Of a stretch of DNA of 64,000 nt, positions 36,550 to 49,150 are shown piece after piece. The stretch spans positions 17,282,827 to 17,346,826 of the forward strand of contig NC_090791.1 in NCBI RefSeq assembly GCF_040054535.1, written 5' to 3'. The notes under the pieces were generated by a model. The model did no database searches, had not been told where the DNA came from, and saw nothing but the letters and a program-made list of their open reading frames with translations. The position numbers were made by a program, and so were the translations under genes. The stretch's first letter is position 1; each line of letters begins with the position of its first letter. Source of the stretch: Antennarius striatus (lineage: Eukaryota > Chordata > Actinopteri > Lophiiformes > Antennariidae).

Positions 36550-38976
36550 ATGGATGAGATGGACCTGCCCCAGATGAAGAAGGAGGTGGAGAGCCTCAAG
36601 TACCAACTGGCCTTCAAGCGAGAGAAGTCCTCTAAAACAGTGACTGAGTGAGTCGCTCTTAATAGATTCTGATCAGCAGCTCTGAGGGAAAACTAATACT
36701 TGATTTATTGGATGAGGCAAAAAAAAGCAAGAGGACGGCAGGACAATTTAAACAAAAGTCATATTTTCTGACAAAAATGTCTGCATGGAAACAAAATGTA
36801 GTTCAACGATATCGCGAAGAAGAGTAGGGTGATGCTGATTGAATCGGATTTCCTGCCTCAATCTCTGACTTTTCACCAGGAATTTATAGAAACAGACCAA
36901 CGACACACAGATTACCTAAAATACAATTCTCATGTCCTCTTGTGAACATTATAAACATTTATCGTGTAGTGTGTACGCAACCATACTACATACCGTAGAT
37001 ACTAAAAGTCCAGTCATTTTACACATTTTGATACAGATATATTATTATACACTTAATCTTTATTCCAAATAATGGTAAATGTAAATTCAAATTGAATTGA
37101 CTATTAAGAGTGAACGTAATAAACCACAGAGACTCTAAGGACAGTGGTTCTGTACTAGGCTTAGCCGTGTGCTGTTTAAAGACAACCTCCTACCTTTGCA
37201 GCACCATCTTTGTAAGCATTAAGGTAAAAGGTTTATAAAATTCAACATACATGCAGCAGTGTAGCATGCTTGTTGCAGAAGGATGTAAACATGTGCTGTT
37301 CTCTGTGTCAAACAGTTGTGGATCCCACCTCAATGATATGACTTCATTAACTAATGCTGCCTCAAAGGCTATTGTCGCTGCCTGTGCTGTACACATGAAA
37401 GCATTAAGCTGCAGCCGTCATTAACGTCTGTTCAGCTCTCATTCTCTCACTGCGCTGCCGGTAGATTAAAGGACAATCAGCGATGGATAGGGTCGTCCTT
37501 TGTCTGATGCTTTTACTTCATCTAGACCATAATAGAATTCAGGGTCAGCGTTTGAAGCCCACATGTGAAGCTCTCGGCAAATTTAGAGTGGCAGTCAAGA
37601 GCATGCCAAGGCCAAACAATTACACACATGTCAAGCTTGTCAAGCCCTCCACAATGTTTTGTGGAAATGGAATAATGGTATTTATGTAATTAGGAAAAAT
37701 GTTGAAAATTAAAGTGGATAAAAATTCCAGGATGTACTCCTTTATCCAGCCTGCACCAAAATTCAATGTTTTTAAACCTGGCTCATGGTCCATCCCTCTG
37801 CTGACATCTGTTTGTGTAATCCTGTCAACCAATCAACCAACCAACCAACCAACCAACCAACCAACCAACCAACCAACTAACCAACTGACCAACCAACCAA
37901 CCAACCAACCCACCACCCAAATAACCAACCAACCAACCAACCAACCAACTAACCAACCAACCAACCAACCAACCAATCCATACACTCTACTATGGCGAGG
38001 TGATGACCTGCCCTTCTCTTCCTCTGATTGGCTTGGCGTGATTTCTCACTGGAAGAACTTTGACAGTGTGAATGATGTCATCATTTCACCAAAGCCAATC
38101 ACAGGAAGATTAAGGTAGGTCATGACCTTACCATAGTAGGACTTGTAAAAAAACAAAAACAAAAAAGAAACAAAAAAGTTTTCCAGATAACTTTCGGAAT
38201 CTAATCACAAAATGTGACTGAAATAAATCAAAAACTTTGATTAATCCTGCTTACACACAAACAGCATCACATGACCCCCAACTCCCATTAGTATAGGTAA
38301 ACCTAACCAGAGGTGGACATAGGAATAGCACTAACTAAGAGTTGTTTCTGTAAGTCCTGTTACTTTTTGGGGTAGTGGACTGCCTTTAAAGAGAAGTTAC
38401 ATAACCTCAGAAATATATTAATCCTTTTGAAAACATCCAAAATTCCATTTTCTAAAGAAGAAAAATCTTTGCATGCTTTCAATTAGGAAATTTCACAATA
38501 AATCCCCAAAGCCAAAGTCAGATCACTCATCTAATGTCTAATGCATATTGTGCTTGGCTACTTTCCAGTCCCAACACTGACAGAGAGTCCTTCACATCTG
38601 TGTTGTTTGATGATCTGACTTTAAAGCTACAATACTGCTTTTATTAAGTAAAATTGTATGAAGTAAACCAAAACGTTCTCTACACGACTAAAAGTAACCC
38701 AAAAGCTGCAGTTGTTGAAGTGAATTTAATTAGGTACTTGTGACTTTTGGTCACTCAGAGTCTCCCTGTCTCTTTCCTTGTATGGCCAAACGGACAGAGA
38801 TTGCATTGTAGTCATAAACTTCCTCTGGAATTTTAAAAATGTCTCTGGCTCTCTCTGTCTTTCCCCAAAGCTTGGTAAAGTGGATAGAAGACGGCGTCCC
38901 AGAGGACCCATTCCTGAACCCGGAGCTGATGAAGAACAACCCATGGGTGGAGAAAGGAAAGTGCATCCTCCTCTAG
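36550..38976 (+). CDS. gng13: Guanine nucleotide-binding protein subunit gamma-13
   Basis: This is the gamma subunit of a heterotrimeric G protein. GNG13 pairs with GNB1/GNB3 in taste cells, olfactory neurons and ON-bipolar cells. Two coding exons: 36550-36647 (donor GTGAGT) and 38871-38976 (acceptor CCCCAAAG), with a phase-2 junction. The product is 67 residues, the same length as human GNG13. The start is [20 protein letters not shown], then [34 protein letters not shown], and the end [12 protein letters not shown]. The C-terminal CaaX box (CILL) predicts prenylation, probably geranylgeranyl given the final leucine, and membrane attachment. The leader begins at an acceptor at 36521. The first intron inside the coding region is 2.2 kb. 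Confidence 0.96.
37826..37978. repeat. CCAA tetranucleotide repeat in the gng13 intron
   Basis: About 150 bases of ACCA/CCAA units with scattered substitutions (AACTAACC, CACCACCC), giving a Thr-Asn-Gln-Pro repetitive frame that is not a gene. Confidence 0.93.
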
Positions 38977-39440
38977 AAAAAGCCACCCACCCTGCTACAA
39001 CCTTTCAACTATAACCACCCCGACTGACACGCACCTGCAGATGACCCCCAGACCTGACCCTCCTGACCCGGCCTTTGAAGGCCACGGCCTGTCCGGACCT
39101 CCAAACCTCTCACCGTGAATGTACAACAGCTGACATTCCCTAAGTTTCCTGACCTCAACAAGAGCAAAGACAACAGGCTACCAGAGACACACATGCGCTA
39201 TCACTCAAAACTTTGGGGTTTCCCTGACTGCCACACACTCACTGCAAGTTTATTCCTGCCACGGCAACACATCATCAATACTATGATATATGACGATGAT
39301 GTCCAATACTCTAACTCTATATGGATGTATGATGATATACTTATGCAGCTGCTAGTCAAGACTTTCTCTCATAGCAGTTCTTTTTTTTTTTTTTCTTCCA
39401 TTCCTGATGAGTTGTAATAAACTGTAGAGTCACATTCTCA
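38977..39440 (+). other. gng13: gng13 3'UTR with polyadenylation signal
   Basis: Non-coding sequence after the stop, C-rich at first, with AATAAA at 39416-39421. Later AATAAA motifs (near 41098 and 41694) could give longer transcripts. Confidence 0.6.
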
Positions 39441-42400
39441 CTGCCAGACTGACTGCGGGTCTGCCGGGGAGATTCTGTTCCACGTCCACATATAAAATAT
39501 AGTTTAAATAATTTTAAAAATAAATTAACTTACATGTTGTTTGGCAATGACATTATGACCAAGGACTAGAATTTAGATGCTTGCTGTTTTGTGCCATCTG
39601 CACTCTATTCCAATTATATCACATCTGCATTTAATCCATGTGTTATCAGATAAACTTTTATTTACACTTTTCATACTATCGTACAAATTAAATGTCTTCT
39701 TCGAATCATAAATATACATATAAACTATATGATACGGTGACTGTAGAGCAGCTTGTAATGATGAGTCAGACATGGAGGCTGGGGGGATATTAAATTCATC
39801 AGAAAATATGATTGGACATTTTATTTGAGCCTTTCCCTTTAAGGTTATTCTTCTTTGTTGAGTTCATTAAACATTTATATTTCTATATTATAATATGACT
39901 GCATTGCCCCCGGTGGCTCCTGGTGGTACTGCTGTGTTTCATCTGAATCCATAAGCTTTCAGAATACGTGTACAAATATGGGCAAAATGAACAGGCAGGA
40001 CCGAGGAAAGGCTCCATCTTTAATGTACTTAAAGCTGTCAGCTATCTGGTAAACAAGTGAGATTTGTCCGAGCACTGAAGCAATTACATCAGTAATGGCT
40101 GAGCTAGCAAGGTAAAAAAAAACAAACAGCAGAAAAACATGCATGACAAATTCACCATGACAGTGGACCGTCAGAGTGTGACTCCTACAGTTCAATATAT
40201 TTCACAAAATGTGCAACGCATGGCTACTATATTTATGTTCTTCAGTATCATGAGATCATAAAACGTCACATCGCTGCTCTGCTTGTGCTGTCAGAGCAGA
40301 ATGAAGCAGTGGTTTGGGAAGGGGAGGAAGGTTCATGGCTCCTTCTCTTCCTTAACTACAGTCCCCAAGGACAACACACACACACTATACATGCAAACAA
40401 ACCCTGGATACACACCGACACTCTCCACACATGTACAGACAGACCCCTTTAACTTATTAACTTATTGTTCTATACGTAGTTTATTTATTTATTTATTGAC
40501 GAGCCCTAACTCCCACATTAGTTTTTATTTACCATGTCTACTACATTCCCTCTTCCTCCAGATAGATAAACAAGAAAAAAAGACCACCAAAAAAAAAAAA
40601 AAAAAATCATCGACACCTTTGCCAGATCAACTGCCTTGTACACAGTTTCCTTAAAACAAGAATGTAAATATGTGGCGGGGTCACAGCTGACCTCAGAACT
40701 AACCAGCTTGTGTGTGCATGTGATGGTCAATGTGTGTGTAGGGCACATTTTGTAGAAAGGCTCTTAACGTTAACTGTTGGGTTCCTTTTGCTGACGTTGC
40801 ACACACAGGAAAGCCAGAAGACATCAACAAAACATTCACACAGATTGTTTCTGTGATAATGTGTATGAGAGGGAGGAGCGATGAGGATGAGGGATTCTCT
40901 TGGAGACCTGGGACAGGGGAGCCTCACATCATCTCAGTGCTGTAACGAGTCTCATTATATTCATTTTCTTCACCATCACCCATTTCTCTGAAATCTACTC
41001 TGCTTGGGTGACTGTGGGTCAGTTGTGTGCATCTGCATAAATTTAATTGTCTTTGTTTTTAAAACCGAATTTAAGATATGCTAGTCCATGAGGTGCTAAT
41101 AAAATGTGTTTTTATCAAGCGTGCTTGTATCTATTTTAGACTGTACTTTTCTTCCTGTATTTATTTTTTAAAATTCAAAACATATTAATGAATTCGAACG
41201 AAAACTTGTACCAAGAACGAGGCTGGTGAATGTCCAACAATATGCAGATATGCAACATGATTAATTTACTTGAATCCCCACCGAGAGGCATGCATTCAAG
41301 TTCATTCCCTACTTTGATATGATTCCCAGATATAAAGTTTTAAGGGTTTTTTTTTTTTAGCTCTTACGGCGTCACCAGAAACACAGGCGCACCAGCTCCA
41401 CAAGTACCTGAGAGGATTCCTGAGTCCACCTGTCCCTTGTCTTGTTTTCTGTTCAGCAACTGTAACTTAGCTTGTTTGGTTTGTTTTTTATAAAATCTTA
41501 ACGTGCATATGTATGTATGTTATTACTCTTAGAACTCTGACAGCATTAATTCTTGTCTAAATAGCTAGCAACATATTCCTTGTAAGAGTGCTTTGGAAAA
41601 AAAATATGCATCAAGTCCTAGTGTAAAGATGACAATGAGCAATAAATTAAAGATCATTTTTTATTGAATGTTTTACAAAAGGTTATGTTATTGAATAAAG
41701 TAGAGGATTTTTAGACAGCCTGGTTGCTTCAGTTGGCTTGTTTGTGGGGGTTTGTTGTTGTATGTGTTGGTACGTTAGTTTTATTAGGTAGTAGGTTTTG
41801 TCTGTAGGTCTGGTGTTGGGCTCCTTGACCTACATAGGCAGTAGTAAGAATGGCGCTGATCTTCTATTACATTAAAAATATCACCACAAGAAATCCTGAA
41901 TAAAAATCAATTCTTATTAGTAAATTCCACAGCTTAGAGGTGGTGGAGCTGACATGATTATTAATGTCTGTGACGTCTTTAACCACGTTTGTGGCCTATT
42001 TGGACATAACTCCTCTGCAGCCAACAGGACGAAAAGATCTCAAAACTCTTTCTTTCAAATGCCCTGCTAAAAAAAAGATCCTTTTACTTTCAGTTTGTCA
42101 TGAATTGCATTTCATAGGATACACATTTAGTCAGAGAGGTTGCTGTTTTTGTAATATGCTCAGAAAAAAATGGAAATTCATAAATATATAGACACAGATT
42201 TTGCTGTGCGTATACAATGGTGTCAGAACTAGACATGCAGTCTTCATGGCATTCACACGGAATGGAGGTTGTGTAAATGAGGCTATAGGGTGTCACAAAC
42301 TGCACTCTTCCTTTCTGTAGTTTTACCCATAAATCCATAAAGTTTTCTGCTGCCTCTTCCGCTTTTCTTTGCTGGACTTCACTACCATGTTTTCATGCCA

Positions 42401-43188
42401 GAGAATATGCCTTTCTTTAACTTTATCCACAAGGTTTTCAAATATGCAGGGGAGAAATACATGACAGAGCAAGGTACACAGAAAGAAAGAGAAAGACAGA
42501 GACTGAGGAGGCAGACGGTCTTAGAGAAAGTTACACTCAGGGGAAAGACTGAGAGCTCCAATCGCTTCTTCTCCTTCGCCTCCACTGCTTCTTGTAACTC
42601 ATGAATAATAGAAAACAGGAGTGGCTCTCACTTTTTTCACCCTGTCAGTGTCTCTTGATTTCGGTCCATACTTCCCTTCTCTCTCTTATCAGTTTCTCAA
42701 ATGTCAAGCCTCTGACCTCTCCTCAACATCAACAGTGCAATGTGAAGACGTTTTAAACCCCAAGAACCAAAAACATGTTACCAGAACATCCTGACGTACA
42801 ATACAACATGAAACGTTCAACAGATTCTAAATCCTTACCGAACAGGTTCACCAATGAAGGGATGTTTCTTTGAGAAAGAGCAAGGAATGCAAAAGTCAAT
42901 AGATCATCAATACATATGAAGGGGATTGAATGGAATGTGAGAAAAGGTGGATATAAACTGCAGTACTGCAGTATTACTACCACAACACTACATATTTAAA
43001 CACTACATATTTATTTAAGTCCAGTAAAACCAAAAATAGCTGCTTCCATAATACACTAAACATATTACATTCAATAGCAAATTATATTACAATGAAGTGA
43101 AGTGAAACAATGAAATGAGTTTTAATAATCCCATGTAGGGGAAATTATTTGTAAACTCTAGTGCATTATTTGGTAGTCATACACGTCC

Positions 43189-43190
<2 letters not shown>
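39441..43190. other. Intergenic, no gene seen
   Basis: AT-rich, with an A tract (40588-40606), a T tract (41349-41359) and an ATTT run near 40482-40496. Short frames have no recognisable motif. A retroelement-end motif (TTTTAATAATCCCATGTAGG) lies near 43123. Confidence 0.5.
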
Positions 43191-43191
<1 letters not shown>

Positions 43192-43286
<95 letters not shown>

Positions 43287-43297
43287 ACAGGCCCACA

Positions 43298-43342
<45 letters not shown>

Positions 43343-43345
43343 CAG
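43192..43345. repeat. Compound AT then CA microsatellite
   Basis: About 45 AT units (43192-43282), a 17-base spacer, then about 20 CA units with one CGCA interruption. Confidence 0.95.
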
Positions 43346-44130
43346 GCAGCAGGCTTTGGACCCAGACAGCATCACTGAGCTGATCTCGCTGCACCTGTTA
43401 AAAATCTTTTGATGACACAAGTTCAACGATCTTTTTCCCCCCGTTATGTCAGAACGTTTCCTGGTCCTCAAGCGGCCTGGGTTTTGACTTTGTGTCCGTG
43501 TCTGCTCTCAGAACCTGGCCGTGGGCGTTAACAGAACTATTGTTTACCTCCGAGTTGAGGTTGGACTTCTTCAGCACATGTACTTCCTGTAGACTTGCTG
43601 CGTGGACACATTGAGCTGCAGGTCAGTGTTTAATGCTGGCTGTTCATTGAAACAGGAATGCTACGTATGTAGGTTTTCCTCTATTAACTGCTAGCCGTTA
43701 GCTCTGTCTGCCAACAGCACCACAGGATTCCGCCGGCCACCTGGCGCTAGCAGCTAGCTTCTTTCCTCCTGCTGACTCTATTCACAAAAAAGCCTCAGTA
43801 CATCCGTAGTCTTAGATATGAATGGTTTGAATGACTTTTAAACTGACATGTGATCCGTTTGAGGAGCTCCAGAGTCTGATGCAGATGTGTTTGAGGGGGT
43901 TGAGGAGGATTCCTCAGCCACTCTTCACCATCAAAATGTTGTTTTTTTTTGTTATTTTGCATAAAGGAAGAGGAGATGATCAGGCCGTTGATTGCTGCTC
44001 AGGGTGTGTCTGTCTGCTTTTTATGGGTCACCTACCCACAATCCCTTCAAGTCACACAGATGCACTCACTAATGCATTCAATCCCCTTCTCTCACGCTGC
44101 TAAATCCTCACCCCCATTGTCCTTTTCCCC
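43346..44130. other. Intergenic, no gene seen
   Basis: No exon-like sequence; GCTAGC-rich patches near 43690-43760. Confidence 0.5.
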
Positions 44131-44133
44131 CAG

Positions 44134-44134
<1 letters not shown>

Positions 44135-44214
<80 letters not shown>
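44135..44214. repeat. CA microsatellite
   Basis: About 40 CA units followed by a short CAC run. Confidence 0.95.
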
Positions 44215-44216
<2 letters not shown>

Positions 44217-44528
44217 ACCACCACCACCGCTCTCCTCACAGTCCCCCTAGTGACATGGCTAATGCACTGGTTAATGGCCCTCTAACCCCCCACTCACTCT
44301 CCCATTACACTCTTGTGCACACGGCTACACACAGAAACGTGCGTAGCAGCACATCTCTGCACACATGTTCACATCCATGCACAGAATTTAACACACACAG
44401 TGTGTGTTCATGGGACGTGTGCTCATATAGTTGTGTGAGCATAAACAGAAAATGGACACTAATGGCCTGTCAGTCTTTAGTGTGTACATTCACTAGGGGA
44501 TTAGGATTAACAACCCGTCCTCAGCAGA

Positions 44529-44619
44529 AACACACACACACGCACACACACACACACTCACACACACGCACGCACACACATGCACACACACACGCACACA
44601 CACACACACACACACGCAC
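44529..44619. repeat. Imperfect CA microsatellite
   Basis: CACACA runs interrupted by CGCA, CTCA and TGCA. Confidence 0.93.
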
Positions 44620-45645
44620 GAGCAGGAACGCTGTACATAAAGATAACCAGAAGCAATCTCTAATACACATTCTGCTGGTGGTGGTAATCTCACCCAGCAC
44701 ATACACCAGGCCGACTGCTCTGTCTGCTGCTGAGGTCACCAGACACCATCTAATCTGGCCGTTTTAATCCACTCTTTTGAGGTCCTTCTCTTCCTCCCCC
44801 ATCCTCTCATCAGAGGTGTGTTCAGAGGGCTGAAGCCCCGGGAGGAAACACCACACACACGAGGTACTTACTTTTTGCCAGTTGGTTCCAGACATCTAAA
44901 ATTACCTTTGGAGACAGTGCACACACAAACCCGACTGTTCAAGGCAAACAGCTGAAGCCCAACATCAAGAACTCATTTATAAAGATACAGATAAAAGGTT
45001 TATCCTTCCTCTGAGCAGCCAGGAGCCAGAGAAGGAAGGTGTGATGAGGCGCTATCAGACGGCTTCTCTTTGAGGGGGTTCACTGTGTTGAACATGTGAC
45101 TGAAGAAAATGTAACATTTTTGAGAGAAAAGTTTTTATACCCTGAAAACTTTGTATCTCTCCTCGCCTGGCCATGATTTTGACCAAAAGAATAAATCTGA
45201 CATATTTTCTATCACATTGGAGCCTTGTAGGTGTAAATATGAGTGCTTCAAATTATAAAATGTTCCATCGATCTATACAGAGATGAACTGTATCTTAACA
45301 TTTTATTAAACATGTTTATAACCCTTTCCTAGGCTGTTCTGTGGGTTGTCTTGTCATGAGTTTTACTGGCTGGACTGATGTTTTCTGTTATTCATGAGCT
45401 GCAGTATCCAGTGTGAGGTGGAAACTTGAAGTCTTCAGCACATCAACACTGAGAATGGAATTCTGGGTGATATGTAAGAATCTTATGTAAAGCAGGAATA
45501 CCAGGAATAAACATAAATATATTTCAATATTTGTACCATTATTGATTCTTTGGCTGATGGGTGAGGTGTGATTTTAGGAATGTTAAAGTTGTAGTTAGAA
45601 GTCTTTCCTTCAAAGCCCATTTCCAACACAATTAATTTAATTTAA
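44620..45645. other. Intergenic, no gene seen
   Basis: Nothing recognisable other than the AATTT-type bases at 45630-45645 that flank the next SINE. Confidence 0.5.
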
Positions 45646-46010
45646 TTCATTCATTCATTCATTTTCCAACCCGCTTAATCCGCTAACGCAGGTCGCGGGG
45701 TAGCCAGTGCCTATCCTGGCAGTCTCAGGGCGTGAGGCGGGGACACTCCGGGCAAGACGCCAGTGTACCGCGGAGCCACACAGAAACAAACAAACAACCA
45801 CTCACACACACTCTCACTCCTATGGTCAATTTGGGACCGGCCAATCAACCTGAAGTGCATGCTTTTGGAGGTGGGAGGAAGCCGGAGAACCCGGAGAGAG
45901 CCCACGCAGACACGGGGAGAGCATGCAAACTCCGCACAGAGCGGGACTCGAACCCGGGTCCGCCGTGTTGTGAGGCAGCAGCGCTAACCACTGCGCCACC
46001 GTGCCGCCCT
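45646..46010 (-). mobile_element. tRNA-derived SINE, full length, minus orientation
   Basis: On the minus strand it begins GGGCGGCACGGTGGCGCAGTGG. It has an intact RNA polymerase III A box (GTGGCGCAGTGG, plus 45988-45999) and B box (GGGTTCGAGTCC, plus 45944-45955), then a tRNA-unrelated body and an ATGA-type tail (ATTCATTC on the plus strand). Related copies in this window are at 46579, 46862, 49106, 54689 and 57472. This is a widespread teleost family. Confidence 0.88.
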
Positions 46011-46102
46011 AATTTAATTTAATTTAATTTAATTTAATTTAATTTAATTTAATTTAATTTAATTTAATTTAATTTAATTTAATTTAATTTAATTTAATTT
46101 AA
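46011..46102. repeat. AATTT pentanucleotide repeat
   Basis: About 18 units of AATTT directly against the 5' end of the SINE. The same AATTT sequence, in two to three units, sits at the SINE's other end (45631-45645), so the SINE appears to lie within or beside this array. Confidence 0.93.
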
Positions 46103-46482
46103 TACACTGTTATAATCCCCGAAGGGAAATTAAGAACGCACACTCTAGTTTTTGTTACTCAATCAATCACACGCATGCATATTAGTGTTTACAGGCCCCT
46201 GTAATACACACAACCACACACAAGGGGGCCTGTAGGCATGCAGGGGAGGTAGAGTGGGGGGCAGTTCCTTCTTGGTGCGCCTCAAATGAGCAATTTGTAA
46301 AGGGGACGGCACCTTGCTCAAAGGAGCCTCGGCAGTGCTCCGGAGGTGAGCTGACACCTCCCACTGTCAGCTCACCTCCGGGTATTTGTTTGGGCGGGAG
46401 TGGGAATCGAACCACCGATCTTGAATCATAGGACGACCCATTCTACCGCCCGCTCTACCACTGAGCCACTTCCACCCCCCAT
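46103..46482 (-). mobile_element. Second tRNA-derived SINE family, minus orientation
   Basis: On the minus strand it starts near GGGGGTGGAAGTGGCTCAGT, with A box TGGCTCAGTGGTAG (plus 46455-46468) and B box GGTTCGATTCC (plus 46403-46413). The body contains a 17-bp inverted repeat (46340-46381). The 3' end has ATAATCCCCGAAGGGAAATT. It differs from the SINE at 45646. Confidence 0.75.
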
Positions 46483-46578
46483 TTATAGAATATTTTATAC
46501 CTTAGCATTCGTATGGAGAGTGTTTGTAAAATAACCAGTCCCTCAGTAGATATAAGATTTGCTTGAGGGTGCCAACAA

Positions 46579-46855
46579 CTAGCGGTGGTGCAGTGCGTAG
46601 CACTATCGCCTCACAGCAAGAAGGTTCCGGGTTAGTCCTTTCTGTTCTGAGTTTGTATGTTCTCCCCGTAGGCGTGAACGTGTGTGTGAGTGGTTGTTTG
46701 TCTTTCATGTGGTCCTGTGATGGGATGGCGACACATCTGGGGTGTACCCCACCACTCGCCTGTAACCGTCTGGGATAGGCTCCAGTAACCCCGGAGACAA
46801 CAAGGCAGAAGAAGTGGCTGAAGACATCTTCAGGATAATGGATGGATGGAAGTGT
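46579..46855 (+). mobile_element. tRNA-derived SINE, diverged copy
   Basis: Starts CTAGCGGTGGTGCAGTGCGT, with GTTCCGGGTTAGTCC where the B box should be, then TTTGTATGTTCTCCCCGTAG and the body, ending in an ATGG-repeat tail (46836-46850). The B box is damaged. Confidence 0.8.
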
Positions 46856-46861
46856 GAACAG

Positions 46862-47218
46862 GGTGGCACGGTGGCGCAGTGGGTAGCCCTGCTGCGGCAC
46901 AGCAAGGCGGTTCTGGGGTCGCGTTCCGCTCTGTGCCGAGTTTGCATGTTCTCCTCGTGTCTGCGTGGGTTCTCTCTGGGTTCTCCGGCTACCTCCCACC
47001 TCCAAAAACATGTGCTTCAGGTTAATTGCCCGTTCCCAAATTGACCATTGGTGTGAGTATGTGTGTGCATGGTTGTCTGTGTCTCTGTGTGGCTCTGCGG
47101 TGCTCTGGCGTGGCGCCCAGAGTTTCCCCCACCTCACGCCCTAAGCTAGCTGGGATAGGCTACGTGACCCGCCACAGCAGATAAAAGCGATGAGAGAAAA
47201 TAGATGGATGGATGGAAG
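46862..47218 (+). mobile_element. tRNA-derived SINE, near full length
   Basis: Starts GGTGGCACGGTGGCGCAGTG with an intact A box and a degraded B box (GGGGTCGCGTTCC). The body matches the 45646 copy in opposite orientation, and the tail is ATGG units. It follows the previous SINE after six bases, so the two are in tandem. Confidence 0.85.
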
Positions 47219-47639
47219 TATGAACATCGGTTTACCCACGTCATTAACCCCAAATCCACACTAATGTCTGACAGCATACTGGAACATTTTACCATAGATA
47301 CTTCAGCATTTTTTAGCCTGGATGAAGTCACTTTACATCAGTATGAACTCTGTTTGCTACAAGCGAAGGACGTTGTAAGGTAAAGCACTAATGGTATTGA
47401 AGTTATGATAACTATCTTGTTTCCCATTCTCATTTGAATTCCTTCATAACACACAGAGACAGTATTGAAGGGAACATCTCTGCTCTATAAAGTAACTTGA
47501 AAACATTTGATTTCTTTTCCCACAACATGTCAGCGGTTTTTGACACTGAAAGACATTCTTTATTTGACTCCAACTCTCCTAAGTTATTGGCTGATCTGAT
47601 CAGCTGAAGGTAATAATGGATTCCCTCGTCTCCTGCTAC
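47219..47639. other. Intergenic, no gene seen
   Basis: Nothing recognisable. Confidence 0.5.
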
Positions 47640-48142
47640 AGATTTAAGCACCGACGGACTTCTCATGATATCCTAAGGCCATCTACTCCTCTGTCTCGTT
47701 CTCCATCCACTTCTACTGTCTTACTTTGCCAAGACTCAGCTTCCATATCAATAACTTCACCCCAAGGACTTTTGCCCCGCGAGGTCCTCTGCCTTACAGT
47801 TTCCCAACTTGGTGACGAGGCTCCCGGACTCAGTTCAGTCACCATGGGCTTTGTAGATGATGTCACGATTGTGTGTTCTGTACTTGTAACATCTATTGCC
47901 TATTCACCCATCTTAGGAGAGAGGGACCCCTCATCTGTAGTTTTCCCAGACGTTTCTTCTTTCTTTTTTTTCACTGTCTGGGATTTAATGGAGTTTTTCC
48001 TCACCAGGTTAAAGGTTCCAAGGGTAGAGGGTGTTACTCTGTACAGATTGTAAAGAACTCAAAGGTATGTGTGATACATACTGCATGTTCATATGTGGGA
48101 ATTTGAGCTGTACAAAAAAATCTGATTGATTGACTGATTAAT

Positions 48143-48172
<30 letters not shown>
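47640..48172 (+). repeat. Interspersed retroelement with TTGA tail
   Basis: The stretch GTCTGGGATTTAATGGAGTT then TTCCTCACC, followed by GTAAAGAACTC and a GAGCTGTACAAA-type end with GATT/TTGA tails (48122-48172), is the 3' end of a common teleost non-LTR family. It resembles the 35440 element in layout but not closely in sequence. The 5' limit is approximate. Confidence 0.55.
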
Positions 48173-48173
<1 letters not shown>

Positions 48174-49105
48174 CCTCTTCATCACTACTTCATCATGGAC
48201 AGCAAGGGTTAATCTGCTCAGAAGCTCACATAACACTCTGTTCCATCCAGATGGAGCTGTCAGAAACTCAAATGATTTTAGAAGTCTTGCCAGGTCTGGC
48301 CAGCGTTTAGCAGCTAACAGCAGTGAGTTACTGCTGAACACTTGTTCTACCTCTGAGAAATATTTCACTTTTGCTCTCCTCTCAGCTGTGATGAGAAGAA
48401 AAAACCAAAAGGTTTGATTCTAAGGACTAAGGATTCTATGGATAAATGGCAGTTCAAAAGCAGGACAAATACATAACTTTTAGAGTGCAATACTGCTATC
48501 ATGTGGCACAAGTTATGACATAGATCAGTGTTAAAGCAGTGATAATCAGCATTTTTGTAAAGATGCATTCAATGACAATATGGAGAAAACAATGTAGAAG
48601 GGGAGGATTCGTATAGAATTATAAATCATAACAACCAGCGTTAAGATTTTACTTAAAGGAAGTAAAGTCTGGAGATACACATCAATATTAAAATGAAAAT
48701 CTTAAGTACAAATCTTGTCACTCTTAGGTTCTTTGTTTGGAGGAATACAGCGCCAAAGGACGGTCATTCATAGAGATTTATGACTACCATTTATAAACAC
48801 ACAGACTTCCCTATCCACTATGTCATCAGCCATAAAATATGAGAATTGTCACTGATAAGAATTCATGTTCTTCAAGGGTAAGAGAAGATAGGACAAGTAA
48901 ATATTGAATTTATATTTCTTGGGATCAACTATTTTTCCAGAAATTCTTGTTTTTTTGAGATCAGAAATCTCACCAACTGTGTCTTAGAACACCTGCAAAT
49001 AAATCCACATAAATTCAAAACAAGCCTTTGTTTCTTATATTAAGATCTATAATAAAGTCTGGTGAACATATAACTGTAATGTAACTTTAAATACTAAAAT
49101 CAATA
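48173..49105. other. Intergenic, no gene seen
   Basis: AT-rich sequence with no recognisable motif. Confidence 0.5.
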
Positions 49106-49150
49106 ATCCAGCAGCAGCATGGTGGTGTAGTGTGTAGTGCTGTTGTTTAC
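49106..49150 (+). mobile_element. SINE head fragment
   Basis: GCAGCATGGTGGTGTAGTGT then GTAGTGCTGTTG resembles the first 40 bases of the tRNA-derived SINE seen elsewhere in the window, truncated after the A-box region. Confidence 0.5.

Noticed and set aside
37826..37978. CCAA array as a CRISPR-like or functional repeat array
   Set aside because: A plain tetranucleotide microsatellite with no spacers; the window is vertebrate DNA.
43949..44767. 272-codon plus-strand frame
   Set aside because: Mostly His-Thr from CA microsatellites; no domain.
45940..46010. Apparent tRNA gene (A and B boxes)
   Set aside because: The boxes belong to a SINE: the body, tail and other copies in the window show it is not a functional tRNA gene.
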